From the NCBI GenBank assembly GCA_963730995.1, contig CAVSUB010000013.1, forward strand, positions 124,001-188,000: 64,000 nt of DNA, in the 5' to 3' direction. Positions 27,007-35,997 of this stretch are shown here, in pieces. A program made the position numbers and the translations under genes. Under the pieces are notes generated by a model, which saw only the letters and a list, made by a program, of their open reading frames with translations, was not told where the DNA came from and ran no database searches. This DNA is from CAVSUB01 sp963730995. GTDB lineage: Bacteria; Acidobacteriota; Vicinamibacteria; Vicinamibacterales; 2-12-FULL-66-21. Position 1 is the stretch's first letter. Each line of letters begins with the position of its first letter.

Positions 27007-28370
27007 TTGGGCTTGATCCGATTTGGTGGACATCTTCCGAGAGGCGGATACGATGTCCAACCATGGCCGGACACGAAGCCGAGACGGACTCGGCGCAGTT
27101 TCACTGACGAGTTCAAGGCCGGCGCCGTCCGGCTGGTGCTCGACGAGGGCAAGACCGTCGGCCGCCGCTCGCGCGCGACCTGGACCTGACGGAGTCCGTC
27201 GCTGCGCAACTGGGTCGAGCAGGCGCGGGCGGATCGGACCAAGGGCAAGACGGGCCTGACGACCGCGGAGCGCGAGGAGCTGGCCCGCCTGCGCAAAGAG
27301 AATCGCGATCCTCCAGGAGGAGCGCGACATCCTAAAAAAAGCCGCGGCCTTCTTCGCGAAGCAGAGCCGATGAGATTCGCGTTCATCGCGGCGGAGAAGG
27401 CCTCGCATACGGTCACCATCCTGTGCCGGTGTCTGCAGGTGACGCCGAGCGGCTTCTACGCCTGGCGACGGCGCCCCGAATCGCAGCGAACGCGCGGACG
27501 ACCGCCGGTTGACGGTGCTGGTGCGGGCGTCGTTCGACGCGAGCCGGCAGCGGTACGGCAGCCCGCGCATTCACGAAGATCTGCGCGAGCAGCAGCGAGC
27601 GCGTCAGCCGAAAGCGCGTCATCCGGCTGATGCAGGACGACGGGCTGCAGGCGCGGGCGCGGAAGCGGTACAAGATGCACGACGATGAGCGATCACGACC
27701 AGCCGGTCGCGGCCAATCTGCTCGATCGCCAGTTCGCGGCGGCGGCGCCGAATCAGCGGTGGGTCGGCGACACGACCGAGTTCGTCATCGGCGGGCAGCG
27801 GCAAGCTCTACCTCGCCGCGATCCTGGATCTGTTCTCGCGCTTCGTCGTCGGCTGGGCGCGTCAGCGCGGTGAACGATCGGCATCTGACCATCAAGGCGC
27901 TCGAGATGGCGCTGAAGCGCCGGTGTCCCGACGATCGGGCTGCTGCATCACTCCGACCAGGGCTGCACGTACGCGAGCGAGGACTACCAGGCCGTCCTCG
28001 AGGCGCACGGCATCATCTGCAGCATGAGCCGCCGCGGCAACTGCTACGACAACGCGGTGATGGAGAGCTTCTTCTCGACGGTGAAGAGCGAGCTCGGCGA
28101 GCACTTCGAGAGCCACGGCGAGGCGAAGATGGAGTTGTTCGACTACATCGAGGTGTTCTACAACCAGCGACGCCGACACTCGACGCTCGGTCAGATCAGT
28201 CCGGCGGCGTTCGAACGACGTGCACGCGAAGAGGGCGTGGACGCCATGGAAAACCGCCCAGACCGCGGTTTCCCACCGCGCCCACACCCGTCCATGTTCT
28301 CTAAGACCGAAGAAGAAAGACCAACGGAAACCACGTAGTCAACCTGTCCACTGAATCGGATCAGGCCCAA
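27007..28370 (+). mobile_element. IS3-family insertion sequence, decayed
   Basis: About 1.36 kb bounded by imperfect inverted repeats: TTGGGCTTGATCCGATT on the left and, on the opposite strand, TTGGGCCTGATCCGATT on the right. Inside are an orfA/orfB transposase pair. The region between the genes has the expected programmed -1 frameshift signal (seven A then G at 27334-27341) and a TGA/ATG overlap (ATGA at 27370). Several further single-base shifts break both frames, so it should be inactive. No clear target-site duplication was found. Confidence 0.85.
27050..28338 (+). pseudogene. IS3-family transposase OrfA/OrfB, multiply frameshifted
   Basis: OrfA: FTDEFKAGAVRLVLDEGKTVG is the helix-turn-helix start; a shift after it breaks the frame, then LRNWVEQARADRTKGK, ELARLRKENR and the leucine-zipper-like end follow in another frame up to a TGA. 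OrfB: the N-terminal FAFIAAEKASHTVTILCRCL and SGFYAWRRRP are in frame, after which shifts separate NQRWVGDTTEF (first DDE Asp), LYLAAILDLFSR, LLHHSDQGCTYAS and the intact C-terminus from about 28024 (SRRGNCYDNAVMESFFSTVK with the DDE Glu region, YNQRRRHSTLG). All three catalytic regions can be found but never in one frame. Confidence 0.8.
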
Positions 28371-28449
28371 GGACCGTCGATCGGCCGTCAGGTGAGCATT
28401 TCCATTGACTCACATAAATGCCTTAGGGGACACTTTCCATAAACGCATT

Positions 28450-28789
28450 ATGGGAGCCCAAGACAAGGAAGCAGAAATTCTTCAAGGTACTCTCGAACTG
28501 CTCATCCTCCGCACCTTGGCGACCGGCGAGAAGCACGGCTATGAAGTTGCGGAGTGGATTCACACCGCTTCTGCCGACGCGCTTGATGTGGAAGAGGGTG
28601 CGCTATATCCAGCCCTCCACCGGTTAGAGTTGCGCGGCCTGCTGGCAGCGCAGTGGGACGTCTCGGCCAACAACCGCCGCGCCAAGTACCTACCGGCTCA
28701 CGCCGAGCGGACGCAAGAGGCTCCGCGAAGCGACCGAGTCGTGGCGCAGAGCGAGCAGCGCCATCAATCGCGTGTTGGAAGCAATCTGA
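28450..28789 (+). pseudogene. PadR-family transcriptional regulator, frameshifted
   Basis: PadR-type winged-helix repressor paired with the ADOP permease that follows. GTLELLILRTLATGEKHGYEV and LDVEEGALYPALHRLELRGL are the DNA-binding domain. A one-base insertion near 28690 (TACCTACCGG for TACTACCGG) throws off the frame; in the corrected frame RLTPSGRKRLREATESWRRA and INRVLEAI lead to a stop at 28787-28789, 12 bases before the permease start. ADOP genes are very often preceded by such PadR genes and probably repressed by them. If the indel is an assembly error the protein is intact, about 112 aa. Start ATG 28450 has no strong binding site. Confidence 0.8.
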
Positions 28790-28801
28790 TGGAGGTCCTG
28801 G

Positions 28802-31410
28802 ATGCCCGAGTGGCTGCATAGCCTTCGCCTTCGGTTGCGCGCGCTCATCAGGCGCTCCCGACTCGAGCAAGATCTCCAAGATGAGATGGCGTTCCATCTG
28901 GCCATGCGCGAGGAGAGGGAACGACAGGCGGGGACCCCGGCTGACCAGGCTCGCATCAGGGCTCGACGACAGTTCGGGAACGTAGGCGTGTTGAAGAATC
29001 GCAGCCGGGATGTGTGGATCTGGCCATGGCTCCAGGACGTCGGCCAAGACACGCGGTTCGCCGTGCGCATGCTGTACCGGGCTCGCGGTTCTACTCTCCT
29101 CAGCATGATCTGTTTGGGTGTGGGCATCGGTGTCAGCACTGCGATCTTCTCGATCGTCAACGCGCTGCTGCTACGACCGCTGCCGGTCGCGGAGTCGGAT
29201 CGGCTGATACGGATCAGTCGCGGGCAGGAGACAGCACTGTCAATCCCTCTGCTTCGTGCGGTCGGCTCAGGCACTCGATCGCTACGGGCCGTTGCCGGAA
29301 CTCTTTCCATGGAGTCCGATCTGGCGATCGACGGCGAAAGCCAGTTCATCGGCGCGGAGTTCGCCACTGCAAACTACGCTGATGTCTTCGGCGTCAGACC
29401 GTCATTGGGACGCTGGTTCGTCGATGATCGTGAACCCGTTGCCGTGATCAGCGATGCCATTTGGGAGCGCTACTTCGATCGTCGCCCGGACGCGTTGGGT
29501 CGGGTCATCCAGTCCGGCACAGATTCGTACACCATCGTCGGTGTTGCGCCCCGTGAATTCACAGGCGTACGCGCACCGCTACGGACCGATCTCTGGGCGC
29601 CCATCGAGACCCGTTTTCGGCCGACGACCGAAGCGGAGGAGCGACGGCTGGCGAGAATGCTGATGTTCTTCGGCCATCTGCGTCCCGGCGCCCACGCGAG
29701 GGAAGCAACGACTGAACTGAACACGCTCGCCATTCAGATGCGCGACCGTAGCGGGTCCACGCCGGAGGCATCGACTCCGTTGGTGGCCGACGCCGTAGGG
29801 ACCCTTCCAAATCCGGGAAGCCGGCGTCTCGCGCGAACGCTATCAGCGCTCATGGGTGCCGTCGTTGCCGTGGTGCTGATGATCGCGTGCGTGAATGTCG
29901 GCCATCTCTTGCTGGCGCGAGGCGCCCTTCGGCAGCGTGAGTTCGCGGTTCGGCGCGCACTCGGTGCGTCACGCGCCCGGCTACTCCGGCAACTGTTGAC
30001 CGAGGCCCTTGTCCTCGCCGTTGCCGGCACATTGTGCGGTGTCGTGTTCGCCCTGTGGGCCGGGAAGCTCCTGGAACGCTCGCTGCCGCTGGCTGCAGGC
30101 ATTTTCGCCATTCAGGTCGATCTATCGCTCGACTGGCGTGCCCTCGTCTTTGCCGCGGGCATCTGCGTCGTGACAACGGTGCTGTGTGGCTTGCTCCCGG
30201 CGTGGCGCGTGTCCGGAATGTCCGGGATGCTGGTCGCTCAGGGCAGCGTTGGCGCCAGCGCTCGGCGAAGGCCCGTCGGACTCGTCGCGCAGGTCGTGAT
30301 GTCCCTGGTCCTGCTGTTCATCGGCGCCAGCTTCGTCGCGGCGCTGCTGCGGCTGCACGCGATGTATCCAGGCTTTGCTGTGGCCGGGCGGCTCTATGCC
30401 TATACCTTTCTCCCGTCGCCGCCTTTCGCACCAGACAGCTCGTCGGGGGGTCTATGCACAAGCGCTCGATCGGTTGCGCGCGCTTCCAGGTGTGCGTCTG
30501 GCCGCCGTCACCTCATCGCTGCCGCTGATTCCTGCCGGATCGGACTGCGCGTCGCTGTCTCCGGACTCGCCCGTGCGCGTGACGAGCAGCGCGGTGGATC
30601 CTGCGTACTTCGAGACCATGGGCATCGAGCGTCTCGCCGGGCGATCATTTATCGCGAGCGACGCGACCGCAGACACGGCGGTCGTCACCGAGAGCCTCGC
30701 GCGCCGGCTCTGGCCAGACCGATCGGCTGTCGGCGAGCGCGTCATGATCGGATGCGACAACCCGCGGCCAGCCTTCGTCATTGGCGTCGTCCGCGACTCT
30801 TCGATTCGTGCGGTCGGCGAGCCGGCGCAGCCCCATCTCTATCGCCGCTTTGGTGCACCCGACGCGGGTGCCCTCGTGGCCGTGCTACTGGACACTACGA
30901 TCGACCCGGCGCGTCTCACAGACACGGTGCGGCGCACGCTGCTCGACCTCGCGCCGGGCATTCGCGTGTACACGGTGCAGCCACTTAGCGTACACGTCGC
31001 GCGCTCCTTCGGTCAGCTTCAATGGATCACAAGCATCTTGATCGGGTTCGGGGTCCTGGCGTTGCTCCTCGCTGCGGTTGGCCTCTACGGCGCCATTGCC
31101 TATCGCGTCAGTCTCCGCACGCGAGAAATCGGTCTACGGATGGCATTGGGGGCCACTCGACTGAACGTCTTTCGTGGCGTCGTCGGCAGCGCCCTGGCGA
31201 TTGTGGTGGTGGGAGTGGCAATCGGCGAAGTGTTCACGACGGTACTGACCGGCATCGTCGCGTCGGTACAGGAGAACATCGGCGCGGACACCCGCATCCA
31301 TCCATGTCATTGTGGGGCTCATCTGGATTGCGATCGGTGTTACCGCGAGCTACGTGCCAGCCGCGCGGGCTGCGCGGCTCGATCCATCGGTGGCCCTTCG
31401 GGACGAGTAG
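28802..31410 (+). pseudogene. ADOP-family permease, two frameshifts
   Basis: Full-length ADOP permease (about 870 aa if corrected) directly downstream of padR, start ATG 28802 with GGAGG. It has the cytoplasmic N-terminal extension typical of PadR-linked members (RLEQDLQDEMAFHLAMREE), the first helix STLLSMICLGVGIGVSTAIF, an FtsX block (MIACVNVGHLLLARGALRQ, FAVRRALGASRARLL), the second core and second FtsX block (REIGLRMALGATRLNVF). One frameshift lies in a six-G run at about 30446. The other is near 31293, after which GLIWIAIGVTASYVPAAR and the end RLDPSVALRDE follow in another frame. The first could easily be a homopolymer sequencing error. Confidence 0.8.
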
Positions 31411-31435
31411 GCAAGCGGTAAGTTGAACGATATCT

Positions 31436-31655
31436 TGTGTCAGAACTGTGTCACATGCCCCCCGAAACTCTGGGGCAACACCGCCATTTACGGGGGCACG
31501 CTGAAGCAGATCACTGTTGCGGGAAGTCGTTGATCGGAAGTGCGTGGGTGGGTTTCAGTGTGCGTCAGCACGCGCAGGCGGAATCAATTTCCAAGCGTGC
31601 TCCTTCAACCACTCGGACATCTCTCCGCTTTTAGAATCAACAGTTTGCGAGCGAC
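31436..31655 (+). repeat. Duplicated tRNA-Ser context, copy at 31.5 kb
   Basis: About 200 bases related to 23641-23862 in the same order: AACTGTGT, ACACCG..TTTA.GGG, GCGGGAAGTCGTTGA, then a variable stretch and the minus-strand tRNA-Ser 5' half with GATTCTAAA beyond it. The gap between the permease and the phosphatase contains nothing else. Confidence 0.65.
31588..31626 (-). pseudogene. tRNA-Ser(GGA) 5' half, second full-length copy
   Basis: Identical over 39 bases to the fragment at 23795-23833: acceptor 5' strand, D-arm and anticodon loop ending in CTTGGAAA on the minus strand. The following bases differ completely from the other copies, so the break is exactly after the anticodon loop. 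Confidence 0.75.
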
Positions 31656-31726
31656 CCGCAGCAACATTAGAATGAGTCTACTGGTTTTCGTGAAGATTCC
31701 ATGTCGCCTGAACGTGGGAGATGCTG

Positions 31727-32626
31727 ATGACCGACGAATCCGTTACGGCGACGCGTCCTCGCCCACTGACGGTGAAAGCCTTTGGAGTCACGGACAAAGG
31801 AAAAGTGCGTACGAACAATGAGGATCAATTCCTGATCGCCGAGCTCACCAAAGCGATGCGCGTCTGGCAGACGAGCCTACCGGAACCGAAGCTGCAGGTT
31901 GGAGAGGAGCGCGCACATCTGTTTCTCGTGGCCGACGGCATGGGCGGGCACCGGGCGGGCGAACGGGCGAGCGCACTCGTCGTGGCCGCGATCGAGGAGT
32001 TCACGCTCAATTCGTTCAAGTGGTTCTTTGGGTCGGATGCGACTGAGACTGAGGCGATGAAGGTTCTCGCGCAGTTCCAATCCGCGGTTACTCAAGCCGA
32101 TGCCCGCATCCTCGAAGAAGCCGCGGACCAGCCGGAACTGAGCGGCATGGGGACGACGGTCACGATGGCATTCCACCTGGGTGCGCAGTTGTGTGTCGTG
32201 CACGTAGGCGATAGCCGTGCGTACCTATACCGAGACGGTGAGTTGCATCAGCTCACGGAGGACCATACGCTGATGGCCGATATGGTGCGCAGCGGCGCCC
32301 TTCGGTCCGACGAGGTCTCCGAACACCGGCTCCGTCACACCATCACGAACGTTGTCGGTGGCCCGGAGCTCGGGGTCAAAGTCGAAGCCCGCGCCATCGA
32401 ACTGCACGTTGGCGACCGCTTACTGCTGTGTTCGGACGGATTGACGGAAATGGTGACGAACGAAGCGATCGCGGCCACTCTCGACGCGGAGCCCGCGCCT
32501 GAGGCGGCTGCCAGGAAGCTGCTGGCACAGGCCAATGATGGCGCGGCCAGCGACAACATCACGCTGCTCGTCGTACGGTTCGATCTAGCCGACTCCAATA
32601 CAGGGGAAGGACGCGATGTACGATGA
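31727..32626 (+). CDS. PP2C-family Ser/Thr protein phosphatase
   Basis: 299 aa, ATG 31727 with GGGAG six bases upstream. All PP2C metal-binding and catalytic motifs are visible: NNEDQFLIAE, FLVADGMGGHRAGE, SGMGTTVTMAF, VVHVGDSRAYLYRDGEL, LLLCSDGLTEMVT and SDNITLLVVRFD. No membrane segment, so cytoplasmic. It would reverse phosphorylation by Ser/Thr kinases such as those encoded at 20014, 39802 and 53886. It is not in an operon with any of them. Confidence 0.93.
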   Translation: MTDESVTATRPRPLTVKAFGVTDKGKVRTNNEDQFLIAELTKAMRVWQTSLPEPKLQVGEERAHLFLVADGMGGHRAGERASALVVAAIEEFTLNSFKWFFGSDATETEAMKVLAQFQSAVTQADARILEEAADQPELSGMGTTVTMAFHLGAQLCVVHVGDSRAYLYRDGELHQLTEDHTLMADMVRSGALRSDEVSEHRLRHTITNVVGGPELGVKVEARAIELHVGDRLLLCSDGLTEMVTNEAIAATLDAEPAPEAAARKLLAQANDGAASDNITLLVVRFDLADSNTGEGRDVR

Positions 32627-32699
32627 GCAACCGTGGATCTCGTTTTCGCGCATTTCGGATCACGTGGAGCGTCGGAGAAATCGCTCTGTCGCTCCGGGC

Positions 32700-32920
32700 C
32701 CGAGAAGCTTGAGCGTGCTCGACGGTGTCGTCGGTCATCTGCGAGACGATTTCGACGGTGGTTCCTGCGGTCCAGTACTTGATCGCGTTGTCCACTAGAT
32801 TGCGCATGGCGTCCGATATCGAGTCTCCATCGAGCCGGGCGAGCGGACCGTCAGCGTCGAGGCGTCGCGTGCAGCTGGATCGACTTCGCCTCCGCCTGCG
32901 GCCGCATCCGCTCGATGACA
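32700..32920 (-). pseudogene. Sensor histidine kinase fragment (HATPase N-box)
   Basis: Minus-strand remnant of a histidine kinase: DRDVIERMRPQAEAKSIQLH, then after a one-base shift RLDGDSISDAMRNLVDNAIK, which is the ATP-binding N-box (Asn in RNLVDNAIKY). Dimerisation domain, G-boxes and everything after are missing. It overlaps nothing else and abuts the DNA ligase remnant on the other strand. Confidence 0.65.
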
Positions 32921-33102
32921 TCACGGTCAATCGACTATTGGAATCGCAGAAGTTGCAGAGGGGTCAGAAAGAGTACGCGTTCGAGCCGATCTCGGTGCGT
33001 TGACCAGCGCCTGTCCTGCGCTTCGATGCTGTCTTTCGTGCCCCTGTCGTTTTCCGCGTCGTCGCTGCCTTGCGCTTCGGCCATTGGTACCTCCGTGGAT
33101 AG

Positions 33103-33780
33103 TTCGCATCCGCCTCCACCGAGACCCCAATCATCTACTACGTCTTCGACCTCCTCGTGCTGGCCGGCCGCGACGTGCGAGCGGAGCCCTTGGAAGCCAG
33201 GCGCGAGCTGCTGGAGCGCCGCGTGTTGCCCAAGCTGACCGAGCCCGTGCAGTACCTGCAGGAGCTGGATGCGAAGCTGCATGATCTCGTCGCCTCCGTG
33301 AAGGCGCAAGGGCTGGAGGGCCTCGTCGCGAAGCGGCGCGACAGCCGGTACGAGCCGGGCCTGCGGTCGGGCGCGTGGCAGAAGATGCGCGTCAACCAGG
33401 GTCAGGAGTTCGTGATCGGCGGGTATACGGTGGGGTCGAAGACATTCGACGCCCTGATCTTCGGGTACTACGACGGTGACACACTGATCTACGCGGCTCG
33501 GACACGCAACGGATTCACGCCGGTGGTGCGCGCCCAGTTGATGAAGAAGTTCCGCGGGCTGGAGTCGAAAGAGTGTCCGTTCGCGAACCTACCCGAGTCC
33601 AAGAGTGGTCGCTGGGGAGCCGGGCTGACGAAGGCCAAGATGAAGGACTGCCGCTGGGTGAAGCCGATGCTCGTGGCCCAGTTCGAGTTCCTCGAATGGA
33701 CAGGCGACAACCACCTGCGACACTCGAAGTTCATTGCGCTGCGCGAGGACAAGAAAGCAGGCGACGTGAAGCGCGAATAG
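33103..33780 (+). pseudogene. ATP-dependent DNA ligase, 5'-truncated
   Basis: C-terminal half of a LigD/LigC-type ATP-dependent DNA ligase. Homology begins abruptly with PIIYYVFDLLVLAGRDVRAE and continues through LEGLVAKRRDSRYEPG (motif IV), WQKMRVNQGQEFVIGGYT (motif V and start of the OB fold), YYDGDTLIYAARTRNGF and the end FLEWTGDNHLRHSKFIALRE. Motif I with the adenylated Lys is missing, and the frame upstream is closed by TAG at 33100. The first possible start is GTG 33157. No Ku gene is seen. Confidence 0.8.
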
Positions 33781-33854
33781 AGCGTTCGGGCCTTTCAGCA
33801 ACGCAGATCTTGCCACTCTCCGCACACAGTCAACCCGTGCTACCGTGCTACGCC

Positions 33855-34106
33855 ATGAGCACCTTGCAGCGCGCCGTCTGGGACGGTCACCCGGTCTCGC
33901 TCGGCATCGGCTTCGAGCTACGCAAGCAGAAAGGGCGCTCGCGAGCTGCGCGCAGTCTGCCGTCTGGAGAGCCATTTTCTTGGGTGGCAACTGTTTTTGG
34001 AAACGGAAGGACTGCTGTCTCATTCGCACGTCTGCGATCGAGCGACGAAGTGCTCGACGTGTGCGAGCACTGGCGGGCGGTGATGGTGGAGAGTGGCTGG
34101 AGCTGA
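33855..34106 (+). CDS. Small conserved-type protein of unknown function
   Basis: 83 aa, ATG 33855. It reads as a compact alpha/beta protein (RAVWDGHPVSLGIGFELRKQ, then VATVFGNGRTAVSF and VCEHWRAVMVESGW). Similar small proteins with a W-R-x-x-M-x-x-x-G-W end are common in acidobacterial genomes to my knowledge, but no function is known. No strong binding site, no signal peptide. Confidence 0.4.
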   Translation: MSTLQRAVWDGHPVSLGIGFELRKQKGRSRAARSLPSGEPFSWVATVFGNGRTAVSFARLRSSDEVLDVCEHWRAVMVESGWS

Positions 34107-34507
34107 TCGGAGTGCTTGATCGATGATTCACGCGTATCTGTATCGCTTGTTCGGCGTCGCGGCTGCGTTGCCGTTGCCGCCAATATATCCAAGCATGGCT
34201 GGCAACCGGTCAGCATCGCCCCGGCTGTGGTCTTTTCAGCGCTCGTATTCTCTCTCGGCGTCTCGCCGGACAAGCGAACCATGGGTTGGGAAGTTCGCTA
34301 CCTCATTACGTCAGTGGGCGTTCTCTCGCTGGCCGCGTTCAGATTCTTGAGATAGCGCTCGGACTGCCCGATGTGGCACGCGCGGACGAGTAGCGAGCGG
34401 CGACGAACGAAGAAGGGCTGGAGCTGAAATGCGCTTCCATTGCCGCGACGGCTGGATCTGCGAGGAGCACCCGGACCGCCCGTGGCGTTAGGCGGTAGAA
34501 TCGAGCC

Positions 34508-34702
34508 GTGCTGCGGGCGCTCCTGTTCCTGCTTGTCTTCGTTGCCTTTCTGATGGCGACCGAACTGAAGCCCTCGCCCGAACCTCGCATGACGGTCGTC
34601 GTGCCATTCAGATCAGGCAGTGTCGTGCCCGACAGACCGCGTTCTGATCTGATAGTCAAGCGGTCTCCTGTCGCATTGCCCGGACCGTCATCAGGCCGTT
34701 GA
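34508..34702 (+). CDS. Possible short membrane-anchored peptide
   Basis: 64 aa from GTG 34508 with an N-terminal hydrophobic helix (LRALLFLLVFVAFLMA) and a polar tail rich in Pro and Ser. No binding site is obvious. It may be a chance frame. The rest of 34107-34948 shows no recognisable gene; a hydrophobic frame at 34220-34350 is equally weak. Confidence 0.25.
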   Translation: MLRALLFLLVFVAFLMATELKPSPEPRMTVVVPFRSGSVVPDRPRSDLIVKRSPVALPGPSSGR

Positions 34703-34948
34703 CACCGCCGAGAGCCCCGATGCTGGAGACGGGCTGAAGCTAGCCGGGGGATCAGTAGGATCCAAAGGCGATGCTCGTTCCATCGCCACGGCTCGCTCGG
34801 TTACGGCGAGCCTCCGCGATCATCCGCATCTCCGCTGTTAGTCGCGACCGGCGTAGACGGCTGCCGGAATGAGGTGCAAGAACGCCAGGACATTCGTCAT
34901 GGCTTTTCGCTAAGATACAAGCGTCAATTGCGTCAAAGGAGGCTTCAG

Positions 34949-35245
34949 ATGTTGTTTTCTCTCGTGTACACGGCTCGCGACGTAACGGAGGAGAGCCAAA
35001 AAAGGTCTCTCAACCTGTTCACAAACTGGAAGCCTCCGGCAGGCTACGAATTCAAAGCGCACTACGCACTCGCTGACGGCACTGGTGGGATCGCCATCGT
35101 AGAGGCAAATTCGCCTGAGGCCCTGCTGGAAGCGCACACGCCGTGGGGGCCATTCTTCGAGTTCCGGACAGTTCCCGTCGTTGAGATCGACAAGGCCGTC
35201 CCGATTTTTCAAAGAGTCAACGCTTGGCGAGATTCGGTGAAGTAG
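34949..35245 (+). CDS. DUF3303-family protein
   Basis: 98 aa, ATG 34949 with AAAGGAGG upstream at good spacing. A ferredoxin-like alpha/beta-barrel monomer: FSLVYTARDVTEESQKR, KAHYALADGTGGIAIVEA, FFEFRTVPVVEIDKA. This pattern fits DUF3303, small dimeric proteins of unknown function. A second DUF3303 gene with a premature stop lies at 49845. No operon partner. Confidence 0.65.
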   Translation: MLFSLVYTARDVTEESQKRSLNLFTNWKPPAGYEFKAHYALADGTGGIAIVEANSPEALLEAHTPWGPFFEFRTVPVVEIDKAVPIFQRVNAWRDSVK

Positions 35246-35303
35246 CGCGCTCGGGCTTGTCGAGGACGGCGCCGTTCGATTCTTGAGCGCCGCGCGGACG
35301 CGA

Positions 35304-35575
35304 TCACCGCTTCTCTTCGCGGCCGACCTTGCGCTTGAGAACGTAGTCCCGTGGACTCGTGGTCGGCGAGCGTCGCCACTGTTCGCTGCTTTCAGTGGCA
35401 CATCGTGCACCGTCGGCGGGTGGTGCACCTCCAATCGGAACCGAGCGTTCGGCGTCAGCGCCTCGGTTGCCCAGCCTTGGTGCTGACGAAACGCCGTCAG
35501 AGCGACGGATGCCGCCTCGAAGAGACTCGACGCCTGCACGTCAACAGAGTGCGTGACTCCATCGAGGCCAGTCAC
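35304..35575 (-). pseudogene. HSVDV-family small protein, frameshifted
   Basis: Paralogue of the gene at 9247. The start reads GVTHSVDVQASSLFEAA and FRLEVHHPPTVHDVPLKAA. A missing base near 35393 shifts the frame; the expected end (QWRRSPTTSPRDYVLKRKVG) follows in the other frame to a TGA at 35304-35306. Corrected length ~90 aa. Convergent with DUF3303. Confidence 0.55.
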
Positions 35576-35997
35576 TGACAGCCATCACCAGCGCTTGGCA
35601 GCAACCCGGCCTCGCGCATACTGTGACCAAGAAGCAGCAGCTGGCGGCGAGGATCAGCGACCCGGTAACGTGATTTCGCTTACCGAGGTCCAGTTCGCCG
35701 CGCATGGCGACCAGTTCGAGCCGGTCTAAACAGAACTCGCGGGGAGCGCATTCACGTCCAAGCCGCGAGTGGGGACGTTAACCGATTTTCCGGTCCCGCC
35801 AAGGCACCACCCGGCACTACGCGGCACACCGAAATACGGCCCATTTACTGGCGCCAGACGGAGTGTTATCGCCAAGCTCGCCGTGATCGAATACGACGCG
35901 CTCGTCCTGCGTGAAGAGTGATCCCTCGCCGCCAGCCCTGCAGTAACATGGGCGCACATAGTCACCTCGATAACCCGTCAAACCGGGAGAAATTGCC
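35576..35997. other. Gap without a recognisable gene
   Basis: Short overlapping open frames only, none with a binding site or a protein-like pattern. The last ~20 bases hold the ribosome binding site (GGGAG) of the M28 peptidase. Confidence 0.4.

Noticed and set aside
34487..34493. GTTAGGC, a consensus integron R' box
   Set aside because: No partner R'' box or stem within 150 bases upstream.
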